Below are positions 8,429 to 16,221 of a DNA stretch of 64,000 nt, piece after piece. The notes under the pieces are model-generated. The model was given only the letters and a program-made list of their open reading frames with translations, searched no databases and was not told where the DNA came from. How positions within the stretch are numbered: position 1 is the first letter of the stretch; every line of letters starts with the position of its first letter. The translations under genes were made by a program, and so were the position numbers. Source of the stretch: Veillonella sp. (lineage in GTDB: Bacteria > Bacillota > Negativicutes > Veillonellales > Veillonellaceae). Location: contig NZ_JBGKFB010000001.1 in the NCBI RefSeq assembly GCF_041333735.1, forward strand, positions 1,622,501-1,686,500. Direction: 5' to 3'.

Positions 8429-8521
8429 CTATTTAAATCTACTATCTAGCCACTTGATGATGTAATGGCAAGTTACACCACCTATGATAGTGATAATAAG
8501 GGAAACAAAATAATCTATCAC
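8429..8521 (-). CDS. 30-aa membrane peptide, candidate Fst-like type I toxin
   Basis: Starts at GTG (8519-8521), seven bases after a full GGAGG (8529-8533 on the minus strand), and ends at TAG (8429-8431). The peptide is an acidic-aromatic start (MIDYF), one hydrophobic helix (about residues 5-22, with the GG pair at 14-15), then KWLDSRFK, a charged end with the WLD(x)R pattern seen in Fst-type toxins, though without their helix proline. In the leader, CTCCT (8550-8554) can pair with AGGAG of the ribosome binding site (8530-8534) and hide it. The gene is transcribed toward the antitoxin RNA and shares its terminator. Confidence 0.7.
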   Translation of the reverse strand: MIDYFVSLIITIIGGVTCHYIIKWLDSRFK

Positions 8522-8568
8522 GAAAACACCTCCTCTCTGTTGCCAGATTAGGAGTTAGCAACGTGATA

Positions 8569-8577
8569 AGTATATCA
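8569..8577 (-). promoter_or_regulatory. Extended -10 promoter of the small membrane peptide
   Basis: Read on the minus strand, TGA directly precedes TATACT (8574 down to 8569). No good -35 is visible. The start would be near 8562, giving a 40-base leader that includes a GTTGC/GCAAC hairpin. Confidence 0.5.
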
Positions 8578-8607
8578 TAATAAAATGAACTAACGTATAT
8601 TATAATA

Positions 8608-8632
8608 AGTTAAAAATAGCTTATTTTTAACT
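8608..8632. repeat. 11-bp inverted repeat upstream of pnp
   Basis: AGTTAAAAATA, GCT, TATTTTTAACT is a perfect inverted repeat lying between two TATAAT-like hexamers (8601-8606 and 8640-8645). It could be an operator or a leader hairpin of pnp; it is AT-rich and has no U-tract, so it is not a terminator. Confidence 0.45.
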
Positions 8633-8686
8633 GATGATATATAATAAGAAGGTATACATATAAGAAGATTTTTAGGAGGAATAGGA

Positions 8687-10756
8687 ATGGAACAATTCCA
8701 AATGGACCTAGCTGGTCGTACGCTTACGATCGAGACTGGGGAACTTGCAAAACAAGCTGGCGGTGCCGTAATGGTTGGTTACGGTGATACTCGTGTACTC
8801 GTTACCGCTACAGGTTCTAAAGAGGCGAAGGATATCGATTTCTTCCCACTTACAGTAGACTATGAAGAAAAAATGTACGCTGTTGGTCGTTTACCAGGTG
8901 GCTTCATTAAACGTGAAGCACGTCCACCTGAATCTGCGATTTTGAATAGCCGTTTGATTGACCGTCCTATTCGTCCATTATTTGATAAAGGTGTACGTAA
9001 TGAAGTACACGTAGTGGCAACTGTTATGTCCGTTGATCAAGATTGTGATCCAGCAATCTGTGGTATGATTGGCGCTTCAGCTGCTTTATCCATTTCTGAT
9101 ATTCCTTGGAATGGTCCTATTGCAGGCGTTCGTATGGGGCGTATCAACGGTGAATTTGTTGTGAACCCAACAAAAGAACAATTAGAAGCAACAGATCTTA
9201 ATATCGTTGTAGCTGGTACAAAAGATGCTATCCTCATGGTTGAAGGTGGTGCTCAAGAGGTTCCAGAAGAAACTATTCTTGAAGTCATCATGGCAGCTCA
9301 TGAAGAAATCAAAAAAATCGTAGCTTTCCAAGAAGATATGAAAGCAAAAGTGGGCAAGGAAAAACGCATATTTGAAAGTAAAGATGTGCTAGCTGAAATC
9401 GCTGATGCAGTTCGTGCGTATGGTCATGATAAACTTGATGCAGCAGTTCGTTGTGCAGATAAACAACAACGTGATGCGCAAGAAAGCGAAGTACGTGCCG
9501 ATGTATTAGCTCACTTTGAAGAAATCTACCCAGATAACTTGGCGGATGTAAATAAAGCATTTGACGCAATGACAAAAGAAATCGTGCGTCATATGATTAC
9601 TGTTGAAAAAATCCGTCCAGATGGACGTAAACTTGATGAAGTTCGTCCAATCTCTTGCCGTACAGGTGTATTACCTCGTACACATGGTTCTGGCTTATTT
9701 ACTCGTGGTCAAACTCAAGTATTGAACGTTGCTACTGTAGCTCCATTGTCTGAAACTCAAACAATTGATGGCATTGGTTTAGAAACAGAAAAACGTTACA
9801 TTCACCACTATAATTTCCCATCCTTCTCCGTAGGTGAAACTCGTTCCTCCCGTGGTCCTGGTCGCCGTGAAATTGGTCATGGTGCGTTGGCTGAACGTGC
9901 ATTGGTACCTGTAATTCCTAGTGAAGAAGAATTCCCATATGCATTGCGTTTAGTATCTGAAGTGTTGGAATCTAACGGTTCTAGCTCCATGGCATCCGTT
10001 TGTGGCTCCACATTATCCTTGATGGATGCTGGTGTACCTATTAAAGCTCCTGTAGCTGGTATCGCTATGGGTCTCGTAACTCAAGGCGAACACTACACAA
10101 TCTTAACTGATATCCAAGGCATGGAAGATGCTCTTGGTGACATGGACTTTAAAGTGGCTGGTACAGCAAAAGGTGTAACAGCAATTCAAATGGATATCAA
10201 AATTTCCGGCTTATCCCGTGAAATCCTTCATGAAGCATTAGAACAAGCTCATAAAGGCCGTATGCATATCATGGGTATCATGCTTGATACAATTGCTGAA
10301 CCACGTCAACAAATGTCTCAATACGCTCCACGTATTATTACAATGAAAATTGATCCAGATAAGATTCGTGATGTAATTGGTTCTGGCGGTAAAGTAATTC
10401 GTGGTATTATTGACGAAACAGGTGCAAAAATCGACATCGAAGATGATGGCACAGTATTCATCGCTTCTGTAGATCAAGATGGTGCTGCTAAAGCACAACA
10501 AATCATTGAAAACCTTACTAAAGAGGTTGAAGTAGGTGAAGTATACCTTGGTAAAGTAACTCGTTTGATGGCATTCGGTGCTTTTGTAGAAGTATTACCA
10601 GGTAAAGAAGGTCTTGTACATATTTCCAAACTTGCGAAAGAACGCGTTGAAAATGTAGAAGACGTAGTAAATGTAGGCGATGAGATTATGGTAAAAGTTA
10701 TCGAAATCGATAAACAAGGCCGTATCAACTTGTCCCGTAAAGATTGTTTAAAATAA
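8687..10756 (+). CDS. pnp: Polynucleotide phosphorylase
   Basis: 689 aa. It degrades RNA 3' to 5' with phosphate, releasing nucleoside diphosphates, as a cytoplasmic trimer. Two RNase PH-like cores flank a helical linker: the first spans about 10-230, and the second begins near 310 (RPDGRKLDEVRPIS) and carries the active site (GDMDFKVAGT). A KH domain follows at about 553-615 (IGSGGKVIRGI), then an S1 domain at about 620-688 (GKVTRLMAFGAFVEV). The length is slightly shorter than the E. coli enzyme. AGGAGGA (8673-8679) supports the ATG. dut follows after 10 bases. Confidence 0.98.
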   Translation: MEQFQMDLAGRTLTIETGELAKQAGGAVMVGYGDTRVLVTATGSKEAKDIDFFPLTVDYEEKMYAVGRLPGGFIKREARPPESAILNSRLIDRPIRPLFDKGVRNEVHVVATVMSVDQDCDPAICGMIGASAALSISDIPWNGPIAGVRMGRINGEFVVNPTKEQLEATDLNIVVAGTKDAILMVEGGAQEVPEETILEVIMAAHEEIKKIVAFQEDMKAKVGKEKRIFESKDVLAEIADAVRAYGHDKLDAAVRCADKQQRDAQESEVRADVLAHFEEIYPDNLADVNKAFDAMTKEIVRHMITVEKIRPDGRKLDEVRPISCRTGVLPRTHGSGLFTRGQTQVLNVATVAPLSETQTIDGIGLETEKRYIHHYNFPSFSVGETRSSRGPGRREIGHGALAERALVPVIPSEEEFPYALRLVSEVLESNGSSSMASVCGSTLSLMDAGVPIKAPVAGIAMGLVTQGEHYTILTDIQGMEDALGDMDFKVAGTAKGVTAIQMDIKISGLSREILHEALEQAHKGRMHIMGIMLDTIAEPRQQMSQYAPRIITMKIDPDKIRDVIGSGGKVIRGIIDETGAKIDIEDDGTVFIASVDQDGAAKAQQIIENLTKEVEVGEVYLGKVTRLMAFGAFVEVLPGKEGLVHISKLAKERVENVEDVVNVGDEIMVKVIEIDKQGRINLSRKDCLK

Positions 10757-10766
10757 GAGGTGTTAC

Positions 10767-11216
10767 ATGGATATTCGTGGCTTTGAAGTAGTTTCTGCTT
10801 TTGAAGAACAAGATATCAATTTACCAACCCGTAAAACAACAGAAAGCGCAGGCTATGATATTGAATGCGCTGAAGCTGTTACATTAGAACCAGGTCAAGT
10901 AGTACTCGTTCCAACAGGGCTTAAAGCTTTCATGGCGTACGACGAATATCTTGCTATTCATATCCGTTCTAGCATGGCTATTAAACGCCATCTTGCACTT
11001 GTGAATAGTACAGGTATTATCGATAGCGATTACTACAATAATGAGGACAACGAAGGTCATATTATGATCGCCCTCTATAACTATGGTAAAGAAACCGTTT
11101 CCCTTGAAAAAGGAGAACGTGTTGCGCAAGGTATATTCTCTAAATACTTACTCACAAACGATGACGATGCCACAGGTGTACGTACAGGTGGTATCGGTAG
11201 CACTGGTGCTATGTAA
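10767..11216 (+). CDS. dut: dUTP diphosphatase (dUTPase)
   Basis: 149 aa trimeric dUTPase converting dUTP to dUMP, which supplies thymidylate synthesis and keeps uracil out of DNA. Motifs in order: AGYDIE (motif 1, residues 28-33), RSSMA (motif 2, 67-71), the motif 3 hairpin STGIIDSDYYN, ERVAQGIF (motif 4), and the C-terminal GGIGSTG that closes over the nucleotide. Motif 3 carries an unusual acidic-Asn stretch (YYNNEDNEG) after the uracil hairpin. It is the second gene of pnp-dut and ends at a terminator. Confidence 0.93.
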   Translation: MDIRGFEVVSAFEEQDINLPTRKTTESAGYDIECAEAVTLEPGQVVLVPTGLKAFMAYDEYLAIHIRSSMAIKRHLALVNSTGIIDSDYYNNEDNEGHIMIALYNYGKETVSLEKGERVAQGIFSKYLLTNDDDATGVRTGGIGSTGAM

Positions 11217-11244
11217 ATTACATACAATTCTGAATAGAATGGTG

Positions 11245-11276
11245 AAAGCCGCTCAACTGACGTTGGGCGGCTTTTT
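11245..11276 (+). terminator. pnp-dut terminator
   Basis: AAAGCCGCTCAAC, TGAC, GTTGGGCGGCTTT and a run of T; 13-bp stem with one wobble. Confidence 0.9.
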
Positions 11277-11373
11277 ATAATTATATTTAGTTATAATTAT
11301 ATTAAGTTATGAATTATATATATTTATTTCTCTGTGTGGTATCATAATAGTTATAAACATTAAGGAGGCTATT

Positions 11374-11907
11374 ATGGCAATTAGCAAAGAGATACAAAAA
11401 TCTAGCGAAATGAAGTTTGATGGTAAACTAATTAAAGTTACTTATGATATAGCTGATGTAAATGGTAATGAAGCGTGGCGTGAGGTTGTTCATCATCCTG
11501 GTGCTACAGCTATTGTGGTTGTTACGGAAGATAATAAAATTGTAATGGAACGTCAGTTCCGTTATGCTTTGCAACAGCCTTTGCTTGAAATTCCAGCAGG
11601 TAAACTAGATCCTAATGAAGAGCCTCTTAACTGTGCGAAACGTGAGTTAGCAGAGGAAACAGGTTATCGTGCGAACCAATGGATTCCGTTGGGCACAATT
11701 GCTACAAGTCCTGGTTTCTGTAACGAAGTATTACATTTATATTTAGCAAAAGATCTTACTATGGGCGAAACTAATTGGGATCCAGACGAATATGTGGAAC
11801 TTGAGTATTTTACTTTACCTGAATTATTAGAGGCTATCAAGGCGGAGCAAATTAAGGATAGCAAATCTTTGGCAGCCCTTATGCTTGCAATGCCGTACCT
11901 CAAATAA
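11374..11907 (+). CDS. Nudix hydrolase, ADP-ribose pyrophosphatase type
   Basis: 177 aa cytoplasmic Nudix enzyme. The Nudix box runs from GKLDPNEEP (about residue 75) to CAKRELAEETGYRA, with the REL-EE-G core intact. The N-terminal strand pair and the ERQFRYALQQPLLEIPAGK lead-in are typical of ADP-ribose/ADP-sugar pyrophosphatases (NudF/YqkG type). AAGGAGG precedes the ATG. It is followed 21 bases later by deoB, so ribose-phosphate salvage may link the two. Confidence 0.9.
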   Translation: MAISKEIQKSSEMKFDGKLIKVTYDIADVNGNEAWREVVHHPGATAIVVVTEDNKIVMERQFRYALQQPLLEIPAGKLDPNEEPLNCAKRELAEETGYRANQWIPLGTIATSPGFCNEVLHLYLAKDLTMGETNWDPDEYVELEYFTLPELLEAIKAEQIKDSKSLAALMLAMPYLK

Positions 11908-11928
11908 TATTACGTAATAGGAGGATAT

Positions 11929-13101
11929 ATGTTTAAACGAATTATCCTATTAGTTATGGACTCTGTTGGTATTGGTCATGCCGTGGATGCTGCAAAATTT
12001 GGTGATGAAGGCTCTAATACATTAGGTCATATTGAATCAACAGCAGGTAAAATTCATTGCCCAAATTTGAAATCTTTAGGACTAGGACATATTGCCGATA
12101 TTGCAGATACCGGTGAAAGCATTAACGGTGCTTTTGGTCGTATGGCGGAGCTCAGCACTGGTAAAGATACAACAAGTGGTCATTGGGAGATGATGGGGCA
12201 TCCTGTTACCGTTCCATTCCCAACCTTTTACGAAGGTTTTCCAAAAGAATTAATGGATACTTTCACAAAGGAAACGGGCTATGGTTATTTAGGTAATGAA
12301 GTTGCATCTGGTACAGAAATTATTGAACGGCTAGGTGCGGAGCATATTAAAACGGGAAAACCTATTGTATATACCTCGGCAGATTCTGTATTTCAAATTG
12401 CAGCCCATGAGGATGTGATTCCTTTAGATGAGCTATATCGTATATGCCAAATTACCCGTGATAAGGTTTGCGTTGGAGATTACTATGTAGGCCGTATCAT
12501 AGCACGTCCATTTGTAGGTGAACTTGGTAGTTTTGTACGCACATCTAACCGTCATGACTATAGTCGCATGCCGGAGAAAAAAATGGTACAACAAGAGTTA
12601 CAAGATGCGGATGTTCCAACTGTAGCAGTCGGTAAAATTGGAGATATTTATGCCCATGTTGGTTGGGATGAAAGTTATCCTACAAAATCTAATGCTCATG
12701 GCATGAATATGGTTCCATATCTATTAGGGGCTACATTTGATTACGGTCTTATGATGGTTAATCTTGTTGAGTTTGATAGCCTTTACGGTCATCGCAGAAA
12801 TGTAGAAGGCTATAAACGAGCTATTGAAGATTTTGATTACCAACTTGGTGGTTTAATACCAATGCTCAATGATGACGATTTATTGCTTATTACTGCGGAC
12901 CATGGTAATGATCCAACCTGGAAGGGAACAGATCATACCCGTGAATTAGTACCTATTCTTGTATATAGTCCACGAATGAATGGACCTATAAATCTTGGAG
13001 ATAGAAAAAGTTTTGCAGACATTGGGGAAACAGTTTTAGAAAACTTTGGTTTAAAACAATGGGGCATTGGAACATCGTTTTTAGAGAAACTTAGTAAATA
13101 A
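11929..13101 (+). CDS. deoB: Phosphopentomutase
   Basis: 390 aa, full length. Interconverts (deoxy)ribose 1-phosphate and 5-phosphate in nucleoside catabolism. It belongs to the alkaline-phosphatase superfamily: the first metal-binding Asp is in MDSVGIGH (residues 9-16), the phosphorylated Thr is in GKDTTSGHWEMMG (about 80-92), and metal ligands recur in ITADHGNDPTWKGTDHTRE (about 321-339). GGAGG precedes the ATG. No other deo genes are nearby. Confidence 0.96.
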   Translation: MFKRIILLVMDSVGIGHAVDAAKFGDEGSNTLGHIESTAGKIHCPNLKSLGLGHIADIADTGESINGAFGRMAELSTGKDTTSGHWEMMGHPVTVPFPTFYEGFPKELMDTFTKETGYGYLGNEVASGTEIIERLGAEHIKTGKPIVYTSADSVFQIAAHEDVIPLDELYRICQITRDKVCVGDYYVGRIIARPFVGELGSFVRTSNRHDYSRMPEKKMVQQELQDADVPTVAVGKIGDIYAHVGWDESYPTKSNAHGMNMVPYLLGATFDYGLMMVNLVEFDSLYGHRRNVEGYKRAIEDFDYQLGGLIPMLNDDDLLLITADHGNDPTWKGTDHTRELVPILVYSPRMNGPINLGDRKSFADIGETVLENFGLKQWGIGTSFLEKLSK

Positions 13102-13206
13102 TTTTCTCATATGTTTTTAGTATATTTAGGTTTAGAATACTATATTGCTACTTATGTACGACAATAACATAATTTCGAAATAATAAATATAATATGCTAT
13201 ATATGA
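13102..13206. other. AT-rich spacer after deoB
   Basis: The convergent gap between deoB and the minus-strand RNA repair gene is 239 bases. Its left 105 bases hold no gene, repeat or promoter I can support; the rest is taken up by two hairpins listed separately. Confidence 0.5.
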
Positions 13207-13252
13207 GATACTACCAGTTAAAAATAAATAGTTTTAACTGGTAGTATCTTTA
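13207..13252. terminator. 17-bp perfect hairpin, probable deoB terminator
   Basis: GATACTACCAGTTAAAA (13207-13223), loop of 8, TTTTAACTGGTAGTATC (13232-13248), then TTTAAAA. The stem is perfect and unusually long, but the T-tract is short. Confidence 0.65.
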
Positions 13253-13271
13253 AAATAGATAGTTAAATCAT

Positions 13272-13313
13272 AAAAAGACCAACTTATGTACATCATAAGT
13301 TGGTCTTTTTTTT
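13272..13313. terminator. Bidirectional terminator between deoB and the RNA repair gene
   Basis: AAAAAGACCAACTTATG (13272-13288), TACAT, CATAAGTTGGTCTTTTT (13294-13310) and more T. A-tract and T-tract flank the stem, so it can stop transcription from both convergent genes. Confidence 0.92.
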
Positions 13314-13340
13314 CTTTATAGAAGTATATTTCTTATTTAA

Positions 13341-15545
13341 TTATAGCAATCCTTTACTTTCCATCATTTCTTTAATATTTAGTAAAGTAGATTTACAAAC
13401 TACATCATATTCTAGTGTACTTAAGAAATCTGCAAATTTTTTATCATCTTCATTTTTACAGTTTTCATAAGGTATCTTACCATTTTGTTGATATGGTTCT
13501 AGAATCCGATTTCGTCGGTGCTTCCACGTATTGTAATAAGGAACTTTAAATTTTGTCATAAAGCCATTGCTATCGACTAATACAAAGCCTTCAGACTCAT
13601 GAAATGAATTAAGTTCCTCATTCATGATGGTTTCTAGTTCGTCCATAGTATTAACTAGTTGAATTGTTTTCACAATAGATATCAATGGTATGTCATATTT
13701 CTTAAGGATGGAGTCTAGTTCTGCTAGTCGTTCCCTAGAAAAAGATACATCAATATGCTTACCATTTACATCTAATGTATTTTGAATCATATCAAGTACA
13801 TAAAGATGATCTTGGTCGTATTTAATAATATGAGTATCCTCTTGGCTAATGACTTCGAACATCATAGAGCAGTTATTACGCTTTAATAGTTCTTTAATTT
13901 CTTCTTGTAAGACTTCAGGTAATTTTTGGAATAAATCTTTAAACAAATCTACATGCATACCTTCTGTAGTAGATTTAGATGCAAAAACTAGTTCATCCTT
14001 GATAACACTAAGGATAGCAAGGTATCCATTTTCTTTAGTTCGAATTTCAACAGGGAAGAAGAGTGTGTTAGCTAAATTATTTAACTCTGTTTCTGGCCTC
14101 TCATTGAGATTAAAGAATTTATTATAACTACGTAGTTTCACATCTCCTGTTAAGCGATCTACAAATAATCCTCGCGCTTGTACGGTACTTTCATTCCATA
14201 GTCGTTTATGGAATACACGAGAGGTAAAATTCAAGGAGTATAGGTTAGGGGAGCATTTTTTTACTTTTACTAATTTAGAATTACCTAAAATATTAATATC
14301 TTCATTTTGTGTGAAGATAACATGTTGTGTCATATTTTGATATTCATGGCGCATGTAATCTTTATCGTACACATCGTTTTTTATTCCATGTTTAGTGAAA
14401 GAATCTGCAGTGATATCAATATATTTAAGCTCGCCACCAAATTCAACTTCGCCTTCTAAACAGAAGGAGTACTTACCATCGGGAACACCGCGGTGACCAT
14501 GAATTTGAATAAAGTCCTGACACAATCCTTTTTCGTAATTAGTATCATATATTTTAGCAATATCTGTTTCGTAAGCTCCGAACCCATTAATAAAGGTAGA
14601 CGTAGCTATAAAGGTCATGTTAGGTACATAGGAGAGACCACCATGGGAAACTAAATATTTTTTGCCATGAAAAATGAAAGGGTAGCATTGACGAAGTGAT
14701 TTATAAAAGAGGCGTAACTCTCGTTGAAGAGATTCTACTTCTTTTTTCGTCATATCCTTAACAATAGGTGCTACAACTTCTTTCATAAATCGTTTTGAAC
14801 GATCTAAATTTGTATTGAAAGCAAAGTTTGCGATATGTCGTTCGTGATTACCTTCTAACATAATCGTATTAGGCAATGTACTAAGACGCATCATTTCGTA
14901 CATCATTTCTTTATTTTCAATACCGCGTTCCAAATAGTCACCACAAAAGATGTAAAGTATTTTTTCATCCCAAGGTAAGATAGCTTGTTGCAATGCCGTG
15001 TAACAACCGTGAATATCACCAATGATACGCACTCGTTCATATCGATTCGTCAAATCTACGGTAAAGTAATTGTTGATTTCATCGATAGAATTGATTTTTC
15101 TACAAAACTTTGGTAATGGAGTTGTCTTAATTACCTTGTGCATACGGTGAATGACTTGCTCTGGTACTCGTTTGTAATCTGTACGTCCTGCATTACGAGC
15201 CAAGCATTCCTCTAAAGATGTATCTGGTTCGTAGTAATATACAGTATATTTATATTTGTTAAGCAAATCTTTATATGCATTAACAGCTTTAGATGTAGTG
15301 TGGGTAGCATCTAAAACGACAAAGTCGCCATTGCTCATTCGTTTTTCTAAGCAATCTAGGAGGAGCTCCCAAGCCGGACCATTATCCTCTTGTGAAATAT
15401 ACCAGCCGTCTTCACCAAGAGAAGGGCTGCGTAATAGCATACGGAAATGATCGGCTTCTAAGGTGTAAGCCTCAAGATTGTTATCACGAATCCACTGAGA
15501 CTTACCACTAGCAGGAGCACCACGCATTAATAATAGTGTTCTCAT
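13341..15545 (-). CDS. Three-domain RNA repair protein: kinase, metallophosphatase, Rnl1-like ligase
   Basis: 734 aa. Residues 1-155 are a P-loop polynucleotide kinase (GAPASGKSQW, 9-18; LDATHTT, 78-84). Residues 171-380 are a calcineurin-like phosphatase with GDIHG (176-180), GDYLERG (202-208), GNHE (232-235), HGG (301-303) and HGH (349-351). Residues 440-734 resemble T4 RNA ligase 1: ARGL (457-460), KFFNLNE (476-482), the probable lysine-adenylation motif KENG (504-507), FEVIS (563-567), EGFV (652-655) and KFKVPYY (665-671). The parts suggest 5'-phosphorylation, 2',3'-end healing and sealing of broken RNA in one chain. No hen1 methyltransferase gene adjoins it. Single-gene unit with its own terminator. 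Confidence 0.88.
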   Translation of the reverse strand: MRTLLLMRGAPASGKSQWIRDNNLEAYTLEADHFRMLLRSPSLGEDGWYISQEDNGPAWELLLDCLEKRMSNGDFVVLDATHTTSKAVNAYKDLLNKYKYTVYYYEPDTSLEECLARNAGRTDYKRVPEQVIHRMHKVIKTTPLPKFCRKINSIDEINNYFTVDLTNRYERVRIIGDIHGCYTALQQAILPWDEKILYIFCGDYLERGIENKEMMYEMMRLSTLPNTIMLEGNHERHIANFAFNTNLDRSKRFMKEVVAPIVKDMTKKEVESLQRELRLFYKSLRQCYPFIFHGKKYLVSHGGLSYVPNMTFIATSTFINGFGAYETDIAKIYDTNYEKGLCQDFIQIHGHRGVPDGKYSFCLEGEVEFGGELKYIDITADSFTKHGIKNDVYDKDYMRHEYQNMTQHVIFTQNEDINILGNSKLVKVKKCSPNLYSLNFTSRVFHKRLWNESTVQARGLFVDRLTGDVKLRSYNKFFNLNERPETELNNLANTLFFPVEIRTKENGYLAILSVIKDELVFASKSTTEGMHVDLFKDLFQKLPEVLQEEIKELLKRNNCSMMFEVISQEDTHIIKYDQDHLYVLDMIQNTLDVNGKHIDVSFSRERLAELDSILKKYDIPLISIVKTIQLVNTMDELETIMNEELNSFHESEGFVLVDSNGFMTKFKVPYYNTWKHRRNRILEPYQQNGKIPYENCKNEDDKKFADFLSTLEYDVVCKSTLLNIKEMMESKGLL

Positions 15546-15634
15546 AGTAATAGTCCTCTAATCTGCCCATAGGGCGTAATAAAATATAACTGTATAAAAA
15601 ACGATAAGATCATTATTGAAAATAAAAAAAGGGC

Positions 15635-15671
15635 ATAAAAAAACAGTCTCAACGGTTATCCGAGAGACTGT
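15635..15671 (-). terminator. rpsT terminator
   Basis: On the minus strand: ACAGTCTC (15671-15664), a 13-base loop, GAGACTGT (15650-15643), then a run of T (15642-15635). It lies just downstream of rpsT. Confidence 0.9.
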
Positions 15672-15687
15672 CTTACTTGCTTTAAAA

Positions 15688-15948
15688 TTATAAAGCGTTT
15701 ACTTTAGCTGCAAGGTTAGATTTTTTGCGAGCTGCAGTGTTTTTATGAAGTACACCTTTGGAGGCTGCTTTATCAATTACGCTAGTAGCATGAACAAGTG
15801 CTTGTTTTGCTTCTTCTACTGCGCCTGCTTGAACAGCTTCTACGGTTTTACGACTTGCTGTACGGATTTGAGATTTTACAGCGGCGTTTTTCGCACGACG
15901 TTCAGCATCCGTTTTTACGCTTCTAATACTGGATTTAATGTTTGGCAA
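15688..15948 (-). CDS. rpsT: 30S ribosomal protein S20, TTG start
   Basis: 86 aa. Binds 16S rRNA at the base of the small subunit. Characteristic: MPNIKSSIRSVKTDAERRAK at the N-terminus and KGVLHKNTAARKKSNLA at the C-terminus. The start is taken as TTG (15946-15948): the AGGAGG at 15957-15962 is then 8 bases away, and MPNIKS matches the family. A GTG at 15955-15957 in the same frame lies inside the ribosome binding site and cannot be the start. Single-gene unit with promoter and terminator. Confidence 0.95.
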   Translation of the reverse strand: MPNIKSSIRSVKTDAERRAKNAAVKSQIRTASRKTVEAVQAGAVEEAKQALVHATSVIDKAASKGVLHKNTAARKKSNLAAKVNAL

Positions 15949-15988
15949 TTGAGTCACCTCCTTAAAAATCGTTTCTTATACCTGAATG

Positions 15989-16017
15989 ATTATATCATAC
16001 CACATATTGATACGCAA
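15989..16017 (-). promoter_or_regulatory. rpsT promoter
   Basis: On the minus strand TTGCGT (16017-16012), 17 bases ending in TGA, TATAAT (15994-15989): consensus spacing with an extended -10. Confidence 0.8.
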
Positions 16018-16185
16018 GGACTTTTCAGCCCAATATTTTCCTTGTTGGTATGCAAGATAAAAGATCTTCTACTAATAATTAACTATACCATATAAGCCTA
16101 TTTTATGAAATCAAGATTATTAATATATTGACTAGTGTTCTAATTAGTTAATTATGTAGATTTTAAAAGTTAGTTAGCTCCCTTA

Positions 16186-16194
16186 TGTTATAAT
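16186..16194 (+). promoter_or_regulatory. Extended -10 promoter of polA
   Basis: TGT followed by TATAAT (16189-16194), 28 bases before polA; no clear -35. Confidence 0.6.
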
Positions 16195-16221
16195 AAAAGA
16201 TAGAATTAAGTGAGGTGTCTT

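Noticed and set aside
8187..8465. Plus-strand 92-codon frame overlapping rpsO
   Set aside because: Shadow of rpsO running through two terminators, without a start signal.
15955..15957. GTG as the rpsT start
   Set aside because: It overlaps the AGGAGG ribosome binding site; the TTG at 15948 has correct spacing and family N-terminus.
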